A stretch of 64,000 bases of DNA from Malaya genurostris (GCF_030247185.1 NC_080572.1:118907928-118971927), one strand, 5' to 3'; numbered from the stretch's first letter, positions 36,701-48,485 are shown. Notes: a model not told the origin generated them from the sequence alone. Program-made: numbers and translations.

Positions 36701-37170
36701 CGTCAACGATATCGTGAGAACCAATGTTCTCCAGATGAACTCGCTGATCGCGTAGGAACTGTAATGCTTTGTCTACATTCTCCAGACAGTGGATACGCAT
36801 TTTACCCTTGGTCGGTCGAGGCAAGCGTTCGCCAGATAATACTTCCAACAGTTTGATTAGATTTTTACCATCCCGCATGTCCACGTACAGGTCACCTATT
36901 CGACTGTTGACCCGCACCAAATGCGAGTTGACCCATTTTGTGAATGTCTTCTTCTGGACGCTTTCACGTTCCTCTGAAATAGGTAGAAAACCTTGATTAC
37001 ATTCTATTGGACGAGAAAAAACTACAACACAAACCCGCTAATGCTTTAATTCGTGACCGTTCGAAAAGGCGTGAACTGGAGTTGCCTCCGTCGTATTCGT
37101 ATTCGTCGATGTACTCCTGGCCGGGGCCCTGGCTGGGATCCCACCGCACTACCGAGATGTCAGTCGTCAT
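27785..37170 (-). CDS. beta-Spec: spectrin beta chain (conventional beta-spectrin)
   Basis: Beta-spectrin pairs with alpha-spectrin and links actin, ankyrin and membrane lipids in the submembrane skeleton. Exons inferred from splice consensus and frame: 37170-37035, 36973-36648, 36575-30989, 30923-30727, 30671-30482, 28378-28269, 28206-28040, 27971-27785. They join in frame to about 2299 residues, close to the fly protein (about 2290). The start MTTDISVVRWDPSQGPG is the conserved insect N-terminus. Two calponin-homology domains (about residues 50-155 and 170-275) bind actin. About 17 spectrin repeats fill residues 300-2070, almost all in one 5.6-kb exon. An Ala/Glu-rich helix follows, then a PH domain (about 2150-2262) and a basic end (RRSFFTLKKK). 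No disruption is seen. Most introns are only 55-72 bases; the exception (30481-28379) holds two candidate cassette exons. The identification is secure; alternative exons and UTR limits are inferred. Confidence 0.97.
28740..28925 (-). CDS. beta-Spec: candidate 62-codon cassette exon of beta-spectrin
   Basis: In the long intron before the PH domain, an open stretch of 186 bases lies between an acceptor (CTAACAG) and a donor (GGAG then GTATAA). It starts and ends in phase 1, matching the phase of the flanking exons (30482 and 28378), so it can be included or skipped without shifting the frame. It encodes a Ser/Thr/Arg-rich segment with STGIPRRHSTTPKERS, then SRRSRSKSPFRSFRWKRGSS, then an acidic end (SDDEG). 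Its base composition is clearly richer in GC than the surrounding intron. It looks disordered, strongly basic and phosphorylatable, and would sit between the last repeat and the PH domain. Confidence 0.65.
29212..29277 (-). CDS. beta-Spec: candidate 22-codon cassette exon of beta-spectrin
   Basis: A 66-base open stretch is bounded by an acceptor AG at 29279-29278 and a strong donor (TCCA then GTAAGTAT). It is also phase 1 at both ends, so it fits the frame whether spliced to the 62-codon cassette or directly to the PH exon. It encodes LLKQAPRTISSRTGTLPKYP, a short basic and Ser/Thr-containing peptide. The polypyrimidine tract before the acceptor is weak, as is common for regulated exons, and this lowers certainty. 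Confidence 0.5.
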
Positions 37171-37221
37171 GGCTAGAAGCTTACTGTCCTAGCGAGCTCC
37201 TAGCGGGATGTAAAAGAAACT
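37171..37221 (-). other. beta-Spec: probable 5' UTR part of the first coding exon of beta-spectrin
   Basis: On the minus strand a good acceptor (CTGTACTTTCAG) ends at 37222. The 51 bases between it and the ATG at 37170 would be untranslated leader. If correct, a further noncoding first exon and the promoter lie at higher coordinates. No such exon was identified. Confidence 0.5.
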
Positions 37222-38845
37222 CTGAAAGTACAGAAGAGGAGTCTATTGTTAAAGCATCATCTCACTAATGTGCATATTTTTCCCCCAGTCAATGACGGCG
37301 TTGGTGGTGACGGCGGCGGCGACGACGACGACGACAACGGCGCAGTGTTCCACTTACTGGTGCAATTAAAACCGCCGTCATAATGTCTACAGCAACTGCA
37401 GGCCGAATGCAAAACGTAGACATGGAACAGTGACGGCGAACAGAGTAGTACGAGAGAGAGAGAGAAAGATACCACTAATGAAACCTTCGTGGACGTACGA
37501 GTTGGCGAATTGTGACGGAAGCGGCGCTAGAACGACCGGCATAATACTCATGGACATGAAATATGAAGACAACGGTACGGTACTGCAATGCAAAAACATA
37601 CACTGCACCAAACTAAGAATAAGTAGATGTGAAAGGAATCCATCGCACCGGTGCTGCTATTTCCATTATTTTATTTCTGCCTTTTTTACGTATTCACATT
37701 CTAGTGCACAGTACCAGACGTTTGGTTTGACAATGCAAATTAAATATAATAGTATCTCCTCGTCGGTATCTCTTTACCATTCACTAAAGTTGACATTCAT
37801 TATCGCTAGGTTCACGTAAATTCATATAGCGAGCAATATCCCATATTGAATCAAATTTCGTTTTTTTTTGTTGTTACTCAATGTGACATTCATAAAGTTG
37901 ACTTGCGATTACTAGCTTTGGATAGATAAATCAATTGATTCCAGTTGAATATAGAATTGACTACTCTCAAAGAATTTATGGGTTCCTATATTTGTAATGT
38001 ACTGAGGAATGCTCTGAGTGTGATTTTGCAAAAAAAAGCATGAAAACAAAGATAAAAACATTCATATTCCTCAAATGTTGTGATAGTTCCGTTTTGATGA
38101 TTTAAACCAATAACCAAGAAAGTGAAACTTAAAAGCAATCATAAAATAATCATAATGAATGACAAATTACACAATTTCTATAATAACTTTCTGTTGACGG
38201 AAAACCTTAAGCTGCAGGTGGGGCCAACACAGCTGGAAACCATGTCATCCAGTAGCCGATACAATAGAACATCGATGTCAGACCACACCCAGCCGATGAT
38301 TTTCTATAGTCTTTGCCAGGAAAACGACGAGATCATCACTCGAACAACTCTTCATAATTGTGCTGGACAGCAAATGCCGCCAGTATAACGTCATCATTTC
38401 ACATTCTCAAGGCAACTCGCAGCAGTCAATGGTGGCAGTATTTAGCAAATGTACACAAATGTTATACAACATCCATCGAAACAGGCAAAGAAGAACACCG
38501 TCACAAGACATTCAATGCAATGTACTGAGTAAACATATAGAACAAACTGTAACCATTAAGGCGGGGGTATCGCAAAATCTCACAAAATAACGACGGCAGT
38601 AAGAGGAAGTGATAATCAGCAGCCTCAGACCAATACCCATAGTCAACCAACAAACGAGCCAGTGGTGGTTTGTTCAATAATGCGGCCGGCGAATGACACA
38701 AAAAAAGGCAGACGCGATGAGCGTCGAGGAAATCGAGTAAACATATAAAAAAGTTTGTGTAAACTAGAGGAAAGGACACACTGCAGTAGAACCGAAAGAT
38801 TAACTCATAAATGAGTTTTCTTCGTGCCGTCGTTAACTGTAATGG
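37222..38845. other. upstream region of beta-spectrin, no further gene recognised
   Basis: This stretch probably holds part of the first intron or promoter region. It includes a GGCGGCGGCGACGACGACGA low-complexity tract at about 37310-37335 and a (GA)n run near 37453. The frames here (for example 38122-38388 and 37430-37819) show no known similarity and atypical composition. Confidence 0.45.
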
Positions 38846-39111
38846 CGTTTTCGTTTTTAATTTGCACTACACCGGTGCAGTGCTACACTGAGGCATGAAT
38901 AAACGAACAAAAATGACGAAAACATAAACAGTAACCATTGACTACAATAAACGATTTCATTGCACAGAGCTACACCAAACTTTTGATGAGTGCTACACCA
39001 GTGGTATCGGTGCAGAAAAAGTGTAGCACTGGTGTAGTGCAATTGGTAAAAACGAACGGATTCAGTGCACCTTTCGCTACACCGGTGTAGTGCAATTTAA
39101 AAACGAAAACG
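38846..39111. mobile_element. 266-bp MITE with CGTTTTCGTTTTTAA ends
   Basis: The left end CGTTTTCGTTTTTAATTTGC continues into ACTACACCGGTG; the right end is the inverse, closing in AAAAACGAAAACG. An extra inverted copy of the inner terminus (GTGTAGCACTGGTGTAGTGC) lies 60-70 bases inside the right end, so the right side has two stacked termini. No coding capacity. The target duplication could not be fixed. Confidence 0.75.
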
Positions 39112-39844
39112 ACATAAGATAAATAAATATATAGAATTCATGCAGTCGACCCGAACAAATTTATTTTGGCGCTTTTTTTTCAAATGAAAATTGATAAAAC
39201 TCAGAGTGTAACAACGGCATAGGAATAGAAAATCTATCGGAAATACACAGAGAATAATTATAATTTTAAAAGCTTTTACTAAGAATTAGAAGAATAATGA
39301 CAATAGAATATAAACCAAGTAATCGCGCTCATGGTATGTGTTCTTAGACTGTCCCAAGAATTACAAATATGCGTGCGAGAAAATTATATCAGAAAAACAT
39401 GAAAATGATTTAGTTGCATAGTTTGGAATTACAGTCATTGAAAATGTTTCAGTAAACCAGTCAAATAATCGAATTTATCCAACTTTCGAAAGTTCTTTCT
39501 AGTAATGATGATGTTTGGTGGTCCTTTTCGAGTAAACTTGTCAGTAGGAGACCATTCATAAACTTCGTATACTTACTGGTGGGAAGGGGGTTTTCATAAA
39601 AGTCTATGTTTGTCCAAATTTTGGTCTATGTATGTGGTTTATGAACGGTCCCTAGTGATTAGTTTTCACAGTTTCTTCTGGTTTGAGAAGCTCGTGGTAC
39701 AAGATACCTTATTGATCCCACCAAATCGTTATCTTTTCTAACCGATTAGGTTTTGCAATTGATGTAGATGGTTACAATGTGTTACAATGATGACCCATAA
39801 TTTTCTACTCGAGGGATAAGTCCATTTCTCATCTGAAAATAAGT
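39112..39844. other. spacer, no gene recognised
   Basis: AT-rich sequence. The right end may include decayed 3' mariner sequence belonging to the fragment that follows, but no motif is clear. Confidence 0.4.
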
Positions 39845-40081
39845 TCATTTCTCATCTCCCGTCGTGATCCGGTACAGTAAATCCTTTGTTTCATGCCGAG
39901 AAAGAAAAGTTTCGCTTACTGTTTTTCGCTTTTCCTGCAGTCTATCATTCAGTTCATGAGGAGCCCAACTTTCCACCCTCTGAAGCTTTCCCATGACGTG
40001 TAGACGATCAAAAATGGTTTGACGACTAACGTTTAAACTCTTTGCCATTTGTTGCTGAGTTTGGGGGTTGCCTTCGCTCAA
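39845..40081 (-). pseudogene. mariner transposase N-terminal fragment
   Basis: The frame reads QTQQQMAKSLNVSRQTIFDR, a helix-turn-helix of mariner type, then WAPHELND and LLYRITTGDEK. TGDE carries the first catalytic Asp of mariner transposases. The sequence stops being recognisable just after it, and the remaining two-thirds of the protein is absent. It differs from the mariner relics at 13358, 47705 and 63491, so it represents another lineage. Confidence 0.8.
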
Positions 40082-40595
40082 CTAACCTTACTATTTGACA
40101 TCTTCAAAACTATGGGATTGACCAGTGCGTTCTTTGTATTTCTCACTAAAACCCCACTTTCGAATTGCTTAATTGTGAACGTTGACAATTCGCGACCGAT
40201 AGAGAAAGCTCCTCGTATATTTAAACAAGAATTTGATGGGATTCAGTAGCACTTTTTTAAAACCAAGTGATGAATCAACACTTCTCGCAAATCCTCTTAA
40301 TTTGGTAAGATTTTCGACATGTTGACTCCACTTAATGTATATGACACTAACTTGCAATTGACGAAACAGCAATGATTTTTTGATGTTCGACGGTGAACTA
40401 ATCTCTGATTTCAGAGACATCTCACTTCTAAAATAGTATTGAATTCGTCTTTAAATTCCAGTCAATTTTTCGTTTTAAAAGCGCCTGCTATATCACTGCC
40501 GAAAGGTTGCGAATAAAAAATCTTAGACAGATTAACGGATATATGAAAAAATATGATATATATCATAGCATATTACTTCATATATTATCGTCTTG
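40082..40595. other. spacer between transposon relics
   Basis: No gene recognised. The left part may be decayed upstream sequence of the mariner fragment. The repeated ATATATCATA-type stretch at 40550-40590 immediately precedes the DD37E element. Confidence 0.4.
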
Positions 40596-41875
40596 AAGCT
40601 TGCTTCATTTAGAATTGGAACAAACTTTTGCTCATATTGTGGCGCTCCTGGTGGACAGATTTGAAAGTTCTTGGCGCCCATATGTCGGCCATTTTGTCAG
40701 CTTCACGTATGATTTTTGACATTCCGCAAATCGACTGTACTTTGTAAACAACCATATGGAAGCCGAAAGAAGGGAAAAAATTGTGCACAGTTATTTGGAA
40801 AATCCATTGTGGTCTGCATCTAGGCTAGCTAAACAGCTGAAATTGCCCAGAAATACCGTATGGCGCGTTATCAAACTGTATAAGAAAACATTGACGAAGA
40901 TTCGGAAGCCTCAAGCCAATCGTCGGAGTGGAACTGTCGACCGGAAACTGCGTGGACGATTAAGAGGAATCCTAATCTGTCGGACCGTGATTTGGCCAGA
41001 AAATTCGGTGCTGACCATAGTACCGTGAGGAGAACTCGACTCCGGGAAGGAATCAAGTCGTATCGAGCTAGCAAACAGCCAAATCGGACCATAAAACAGA
41101 ATAGTGTGGTCAAAATTCGTGCTCGGAAACTATATGACCAGGTGCTGACCAAGTTCGACGGGTGTCTTCTGATGGATTCTATGTCAAGGCTGACTTCGGG
41201 CAAATCCCAGGTCAAAAATTTTACTTGGCAACGGCTCGGGGGGATGTTCCAGGAAAATTTTAATTTGTTTTTGCCGACAAATTTGCAAGAAAATGTCTGA
41301 TTTGGCAGGGCATTTGCAGCTGTGGCAAAAAAAACGAGTTTTCGTTACAAATAAGACAATGACATCGGAACTATACCAAAAAGAGTGTCTCCAAAAACGA
41401 ATTTTACCGTTGATTCGATCCCACGACCATCCCGTAATGTTTTGGCCAGATTTGGCAAGCTGTCATTACAGCAAAGTCGTTCAAGAATGGTATGCAGAGA
41501 AAGGGGTTCAGTTTGTTCCGAAAAACCTTAACCCACCCAACTGCCCCCAGTTCCGCCCTAGTGAGAAATACTGGGCAATCATGAAGAGGAGACTCAAGGC
41601 AAAGGGAAAGGTTGTCAAAGACATCAATCAGATGACGACCTGGTGGAAAAAGATAACTAAAACGATGTACGAAGAAGGTGTGCGCCGCCTAATGAGCCGT
41701 GTTACAGGAAAAATTCGAGAATTGCTTCGAAACCGTGACGAATAATTTCATCCGTATTTTTTCTTAAAAGTATGAATAAAACGCTACATTTGTATAAAAA
41801 AAGATCTTGAATTCAATAATCAATAACTGAAATACAGGCAATTGTCTTTGTTCCAATTCTATCTGAAGCAAGCTT
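40596..41875 (+). mobile_element. DD37E Tc1/mariner-type element (ITmD37E-like), copy 2
   Basis: Terminal inverted repeats begin AAGCTTGCTTCA at 40596 and end TGAAGCAAGCTT at 41875, with TA directly after the right end. Length is about 1.28 kb, the size expected of a complete member. The sequence is highly similar to copy 1 throughout shared regions, including both UTRs. Confidence 0.92.
40756..41745 (+). pseudogene. DD37E transposase, full-length but frameshifted
   Basis: From the ATG at 40756 the N-terminal helix-turn-helix is intact. The frame then breaks near 40965, again near 41175 and again around 41240-41300. The last 150 codons are open. They include FWPDLASCHYSKVVQEWYAE and then PSEKYW, with exactly 37 residues between the Asp and the Glu. 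That spacing defines the DD37E group, known from mosquitoes. At least three indels make it inactive. Confidence 0.93.
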
Positions 41876-43981
41876 TACATTATTTTATGTTACATTATTA
41901 TGTAGCATATTGTATTGTATTATATTGTATATTGTACTATATTGAATTATATTATATTATATTGTATTATGCTCAATTATATCGACAACGGGGAGGGGCA
42001 GGGAGTGTATCAGGGTATCTTACAAGTGAATGACTGGATGATGGAGTGGATTGCCAACCTGAGCCACGTTGGGAAAGCTTTGTGTTTCTCTCTGAAGGTC
42101 TAAAATGAGTAAGACGCACCCGTCTAACAAACGAACCATCAGGCGAGTTTAAGCTGGTAAAGCGAAATTCTTTATTATATGGCCGAAAAATTTCATTTTA
42201 CAATAACTTTTAGAGAAAATGACCCATTAACTTTACGTCTGCTTAGTGGTTTATGTTGAACCGTGAGGTGGCATTAAGTGATGAACATAAACTGCTAATG
42301 CACTGATGAGCCGAAGACGTAAACGTGGAAACGATAAATAAAGTCATGTGCACTTTGCACAAATCGATTACCTGTGAGTTACCAAACCCGTAAATGACTA
42401 GAATAAATCATATGACAGAATAGTGATAATAAAGTAGGTAAATATGGCAGCCCATATGTACAAATATCCACACATCGTACTGGGATGATGTAATTTTATA
42501 CCTTAGTCATGTGATTTGAGGAGTGCATTATTTACTTGTCGTTGCAAAGTCATTTAGTCACCGCCGCTGTCTTATCTTTCGGTTGGCCAACGCCCCAATA
42601 TCAAACGAATTGTTGATTAGTGCAGGATCATCACACAAACAACGAATGCAGCTTTTGCTTTAGAATTATTGAAGTCAACGAATGATGTAAAGATCATGAC
42701 AAATGACGGCGGTTATGAATTCATTAGTTTCCCGAATGCCGTAGAAGTACAAGACATCGAGATGACGACTGGGTCAGCGAAGGGTCAACAACGTATGATC
42801 GAATAATTAAGCTGATAAAATGTTCGAAGCGGAATATAAGACCGACATGGAATGTGGATTGTCAACGATTCTACTACTTACATTCAGGAGATTCATCGTT
42901 TTCAGTACAAATGAAAAACAAACTCTTGACTACTAATTCTAGCAAAGTAATTGATATTTAAGAAGTACTGGTTTGTTTATAAATTGTCATTTCAGTGATT
43001 TTTGACTAGTCTAGTTGAAGCGTTAAAGGTGTAACTCTAATACTTGTAGTTTTCATGACCTAATTATAATGATACTACTATGCGTTTAACGAAAAAAAAA
43101 ACAAAATGTGATTGGCAAGACGATATAATTGAATCGTAATATTTAATAAACCTTGACGTTTCAATCTAACTTTTTAGATAGGCAGACTTTATTACACTCG
43201 CCTGCTTTAATTCTGAATTGAAGACTAACAAGAAAGAGAATCTGAATAATACGGTAAATTTATTCTCATCACATCTTGTGTACAACTTTGAATTTGGTCA
43301 AGTTTAAATGGAGAAAACTTTGATTTAAGAGAACAACAATAGACGATACAATAAACACACTTACACAAATCTTTAACGAGCTACAGTGTTCACGAAAATC
43401 ACGATCCGAAATCCCATTCACATTGTTTATATACTTTCCTAGGAAACTAACCTGAATTTAACAAACAATAGTTCAACTGACCGACAAAGGCTCGATGATA
43501 CTGGTCAGCTCTAATCATTCGGCACGTTAACCAATAAATCAGTACGTTTAGTGCATCATCAAATAAAAATTGAATGAATAAAAAGTCGGTTCACGTTACC
43601 ACGATTAACATATTATTTCAATTATGCCGTCTTGCCTGAAACCCGGTCTTGCCTGAAACCCAAGTTATATATCCGAACACCGATGGCAAGTAGTATGCAA
43701 CGATTCTACAGTTGACGCTGATTGTTCCGTCATCAATGCCTGTCCCTGGTAGTGACCGTACGAACTCGTGGAAGAGATGACTGAATAGATTCTGATGAAT
43801 TCTATTTTTCTTCCGATGACGCCATAGGCTACCCAAAAGGTTAGTCAAAAAATCAAAACGACGGCAACAATGTCATTGTTTTCATTGTTAGCAACTTTAC
43901 TATCGTCAATGATACGTTGTTTATTCTAAACATTTACTTTGATACGCTAATAATACTCACATGTAGCGACACACGAATATA
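41876..43981. other. spacer, no gene recognised
   Basis: About 2.1 kb with a low-complexity TATTATATTGTATTATATTG tract at 41880-41975. A 17-base direct duplication (GTCTTGCCTGAAACCC with the next base G or A) lies at 43629-43662. The segment 43620-43850 is less AT-rich and open on the minus strand for 76 codons, but no family was recognised. Confidence 0.45.
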
Positions 43982-44561
43982 CAGGGTCCGGCACTCGAAG
44001 TGTAACCAATTAAAAAGGCCATAAATTCAGTTTGGCAAATTACTTTTACTTAATTCAAAGTACAAAATGTGTAAAAATAATACAAAATTCAGAATCAATT
44101 CACTTTTGCTCGATATGACCACCTTTTGACTTGACTATGGCCTTGAGACAGTCAAAAAACGAATCGCAAGCTGCCCGAATGTGACTTGCAGGTGTATTTT
44201 GGCCCACTCGTGGACAATAACTTTTTTCAGCGCCTCGAGACTGGTGTATCTTTTAGTTCGGACTTTGCTCTAAAAAATGGCCCAAAGAGAATAATCCATT
44301 GGATTCGCATCTGGTGAATTCGAGAGCCATTGTGTGGACGTGATGAAGTTCGGAACGTTGTTTTTCAACCATTCTTGGTTCACTCGAGCTTTGTGAGACG
44401 GTGCCGAGTCCTGCTGAAACGTCCATGGTCTGCCACCGAAATGTTTGTCTGCCCACGGCTTCAAAGCAACCTCCAGAATACTTTCCCGATAATATGTCGC
44501 ATTTACCTTGACGCCAGGCTCGAAGGTCTGAAGTTGGTTACACTTCGAGTGCCGGACCCTG
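43982..44561 (-). mobile_element. 580-bp maT/DD37D Tc1-mariner deletion derivative
   Basis: The ends CAGGGTCCGGCACTCGAAGT and ACTTCGAGTGCCGGACCCTG are exact inverse complements, flanked by TA on both sides (43980-43981 and 44562-44563). Inside, the minus strand (44464-44270) keeps the C-terminal part of a transposase. WTFQQDSAPSHKARVNQEWL is followed by SPDANPMDYSLW, and 37 residues lie between the two aspartates. That spacing defines DD37D (maT) elements. The N-terminal half is deleted, so it is non-autonomous. Confidence 0.9.
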
Positions 44562-44563
44562 TA

Positions 44564-45519
44564 CTATAATTGCATAATTAACGTTTGGTGTGCCAGTGTG
44601 GTATGGTAAAAATTGACACTGTTTATGTGGAAACTGATATGATAGCGCTCGAATAAAATATATACAAGTTGAATTTTGTTGTTGCCTTTTTTTTCATTAT
44701 TCCTAAGTCAGTACAGATTGCATTGAAAATCGGATATAGCATAATCATCTGTGCTTAAGTTTAAAATTCAATCCCCCATCTAACAAGTTAATTCACCGTC
44801 AGTACAACAAAATTAAAGTCCATGCCGTATTCTGACTTGATTGTAACTGAAAACAAACAACAGATTTCACAAAGAAGGATACAAATGGAGTTCTGTGTCT
44901 TAGTTTGAAACGCTCTTTTAAATCACGTAAATGTAGATTACATTTCATTGTTCGTGTGCATTCCAACTAATCGAATTTTTGAGCATTCTAGTTCAAACTA
45001 TTTTTTATATTTTCAAATACCATATACAACTTTTTTTCATTTTCTTCCAAAGAATTTTAGGGAACTTTTATCATCAAGAGCATTAAATTTTTTTAGGGTA
45101 TTATTAAGCTCTTATGCCCTGCTCAGGCAATCGCGTTTTTTCGAATAATTTCTTTTCACATTAAAAAAAATTGATTCTATATTTTTAGGTCAACTTCCTA
45201 ATTTTTTTTCCTATTTGAAAGTTACGGAAAATTTTGAGTCGGTGAAACTTTTGTAAATTTTTGAACATTGTACGGTACAGAAAAATGAACCAACTTATGC
45301 AGATCATACCCGAACAGTGATAAAATACTCTTTTTTGGATCTATGCTTTTAAAATAAAATGGCTCTCTCATCTTTGAGAAATTAGTGTAAGTTCTATTGA
45401 TGAGTACTTTGACCACTACTTCCGAAATCGGAAACCGGGGACCGACATAAGTAAAATAAGTTTTGTTGGACACTAGAATAATTCACTGGTCTGTTTCAAG
45501 AAACTTGTTTTTTGCCTTT
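44564..45519. other. spacer, no gene recognised
   Basis: AT-rich DNA with no recognisable open frame or repeat boundaries. Confidence 0.5.
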
Positions 45520-46870
45520 CTCATTTACCATTCGACTCAGTTTGTCGAGTACGCAAAATGTGTGTGTGTAACGTTTTTTTGCACAAACTTTTCTCGGTGA
45601 AGGCTGAACCGACTTTCACAAACTTAGATTCAAACGAAAGGTCTTATGGTCCCATACAAAATTCCTGAATATTATTTGGATTCGACTTCTGATTCCGGAG
45701 TTGGGATAAAATGTGCAAAAAAACGAAAATATGTTTTCTAACTTTTCTCATAGATGGAGCGACCGATTAGGTTCAAATGAAAGGTCCTGCGGTCCCATAC
45801 GTAATTCCTGAATTTCCGGATATGGAAATATAGGGTACAATGTGGTAAAAATTTTATACTATCACAACGTTAAAAAATTTTCTAAATCGACCTCAAATCT
45901 TCTCCAATTGATAGTTTTTATCAGTAGACTGTCAAAAAAACCGATTTCAGTTATTCTTTCAAGAATCGAAGGAAATTATTTTGAAGAATATCACAGTACT
46001 ATACCTTATGATAAAAAAAGAACCGGAATTTTATTAAAAAACGTGCTTAATCCACCTAGCAGTGAGATGATACCTTTTTTATCAATCCGCATGTGTTTTT
46101 TGCATAAATATTCTTCGGTATTTCAGTTTTCATGACATTATTTTAATGACCGTCGTTTTAAGCTGCAATTTGACATATTACGAATAAATTGCAATAGTTT
46201 TGAGTCCAACTTTCAAGCTTTTCGGGATTATCATCTTCTATATCGGTTCGAATTTTAAGAATTCATCCTCCTGTAATTCCAGAATCGAAAGTCAGTATTG
46301 GATAAAATTAATTAATTTTGTGTGGGACTATAAGTTTATTTTAATTTGAATTTTTGTTTCTGAAATTCGATTTGGCTTTATTTGGGAAAACGATTGAGCT
46401 TTGAGAAACGATTCGATACTGGAGCCGGAATTCGAAAATCAGTAGTTTACATTTGTTTCAAAATGTTTAAAAATCAGTGTAGACATCTTCGAGAAATCGT
46501 AGTACGAGTTAAATTGTTGGGTGCCTTCCGAATCGAAAACTGAATTCCACTAAAACTGAAATACGTTTATTTGGTTGTCGACTATTCTAATCAGCAAATC
46601 TTAGATGATTCTTAGATTTCATTTGAATCTTAGATCGGTTCAGCCATCTACGAGGAAAATGAGTTACACAATTTTAATTTCGTTTCGCATATCATCCTGT
46701 AGTTCCGGAACCAGAAGTCGGATCCAAACATAATTCAGGAACCGTGTTTGGGAGCATACGAATTTTCATATGAATCTGAGTTTGTAGAAAACGGTTGAGT
46801 CATCTTCGAAAATAAGGTAAAAAATTGAGTGAAATTATTTGTCACATACGCATTTGCTGATCTCGACGAA
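45520..46870 (+). repeat. dispersed modular repeat with embedded foreign fragment
   Basis: Modules of the same kind as at 13990 recur: CATTCGACTCAGTTTGTCGA, CTGAACCGACTTTCACAAAC, AAAGGTCTTATGGTCCCATA and GACTTCTGATTCCGG, then decayed repeats to about 46860. Within it, 46003-46037 (ATACCTTATGATAAAAAAAG and onward) is the inverse of 48451-48484, next to a mariner relic. Confidence 0.55.
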
Positions 46871-46951
46871 CTGATTCGAATGGTATATAGGTGTTATGTT
46901 CTTCCAGCATTTATTGCTGTAAGCAGTTTAAATCAATATAATTATGAAATT

Positions 46952-47012
46952 GTTCTGAATTCGGAAGTACTACCATCTTTCCATCTTTCGGAAGTACTAC
47001 CATCTTTGCCAA
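46952..47012. repeat. imperfect 27-bp tandem duplication
   Basis: TTCGGAAGTACTACCATCTT occurs twice in succession, spaced 27 bases apart. It is a local duplication without further context. Confidence 0.6.
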
Positions 47013-47149
47013 AAACGAACCGTGCTAGAATCGGTCCGAGGCAAAATGTCATGAAAAAGGATGCTGTACACAGTCTTTTTGGTACTTAGAAAAAAATGTA
47101 TATAACAGTATAAAAAATCGTGTTTTACGTTGGTCCCAAGCCTTTCTTT

Positions 47150-47650
47150 GCCATACAGCGCTCAGAACTTCTACTGCTGGAATATGGGGGAAAAGTCGCT
47201 TACACAAAAATTTCGATATCTCCGTTAAAAATGGACGGATTTTAACAACCTATGGCTTGTTGGATAGCTATTACCGTGCGGAATCTAGGTCTGAAAACAT
47301 ATTCTGTTTTCAAGGTCAATTGTGACAGATACTGTCAAAAAACTGAAAATTTTGACATAAAACTTCGTATAACTCAAAAACTAAACATCCGATTTCAAAA
47401 CCATTCAATAGCGTTCTGGGTGACGGGGAGACCTTTCATTTGCGACTAGTTTGATCAAAATCGGTCCAGCCATCTCTGAGATCTCGACCTCTTTATTGAC
47501 AACACACACACACACACTCACACACACACTCTCACACACACGGACATTTGCTCAGTTCGTCGAGCTGAAGCGATTGGTATATGACATTCGGCCTCGAAAA
47601 TTTTTTCGAAAGTTTGAGCGAATTCTATACCTATTTTTTATATATAAAAA
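47150..47650 (+). repeat. dispersed modular repeat with (CA)n microsatellite
   Basis: The modules AAAATCGGTCCAGCCATCTC, a (CA)n tract at 47500-47541 and GGACATTTGCTCAGTTCGTC lead to GACATTCGGCCTCGAAAATT. This is the usual order of the mosquito dispersed repeat seen elsewhere in the window. Confidence 0.6.
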
Positions 47651-47704
47651 AGGTAAAACGCAAAATTTCCATACAAGTTTTATAGGACGCCGAAGGTATG
47701 GCCT

Positions 47705-48340
47705 TTAGTTCACGCAGTGAATTCTCTTTTTGGTCTCTATGGTCTCAAAACGCGTTCCCCGCAATGGCAATTTGAGTCTGGGGAAGAGGAAAAAGTCACA
47801 CGGGGCCATATCTGGAGAGTACGGTACTTGATTGATGATACTGGTTGAGTTTTTGGCCAAAAACTGCGACACAACCAACGCTGTGTGAGCCGGCGCAAAT
47901 GAAATGAAATTCAGCTTTTTTGGCACCAGCCGAGAAGCGACGCGTTTCAAACCCAAAACATCAGTTAAAATGTGTTCGGCTGATCCATAAGAGATGCCCA
48001 ACAACACAGCAATCTCTCTAATAGGTACAGAACGATTTTGCAACACGATTTGCTTCGCCGATTCAATGTTTTCTTCAGTAACAGATGTTGTTGGGTGGCC
48101 AGGGATCTCATCATGATCCAAGCTTGTACGACCACCTTTGAAGCGTTTATACCACTCGTATGCCTGTGTTTTTCCTAGACACGTTTCACCAAAGGCCCTT
48201 TCTAACATTTTCAACGTTTCGGAACACTTAAATCCATTAGCAAAACCAAATTTGATGCACGCACGTTGTTCTAAATTTTCATCCTTTATAAAAATCGCCA
48301 CACGAAAAATTTTCAACTTATTTGTATAGACGCCAAACAA
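47705..48340 (-). pseudogene. mariner transposase relic lacking the catalytic core (C)
   Basis: The frame of 211 codons is open, yet it is a fusion. The N-terminal half has both helix-turn-helix parts (EQRACIKFGFANGFKCSETL, then YEWYKRFKGGR, then REIAVLLGISYGSAEHILTD). The C-terminal part begins at FAPAHTALVVSQFLAKNS, then SPDMAPCDFFLFPRLK. The segment carrying the first and second catalytic Asp has been removed in frame. The likely real start is downstream of the first listed codon, near the region encoding FIKDENLEQR. The unbroken frame is noteworthy, because a DNA-binding protein without catalysis could in principle still be made. Confidence 0.85.
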
Positions 48341-48450
48341 AAACTAATCGTACGATATGTGTCAAAATTTGACAAAATGTGTATAAAAGTGTTGCCAACG
48401 TTGAGAGAATAAAAGTTTACCGATTGGACAAGCGCGGGAATTTTAAAATG

Positions 48451-48484
48451 AAAATTCCGGTTCTTTTTTTATCATAAGGTATAT
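48451..48484. repeat. inverted partner of 46003-46037
   Basis: Its inverse complement reads ATACCTTATGATAAAAAAAG followed by AACCGGAATTTT, matching 46003-46037. It lies upstream of the mariner relic at 47705 and may be that element's outer end. If so, the copy at 46003 is a detached end of the same family. Confidence 0.55.
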
Positions 48485-48485
48485 G

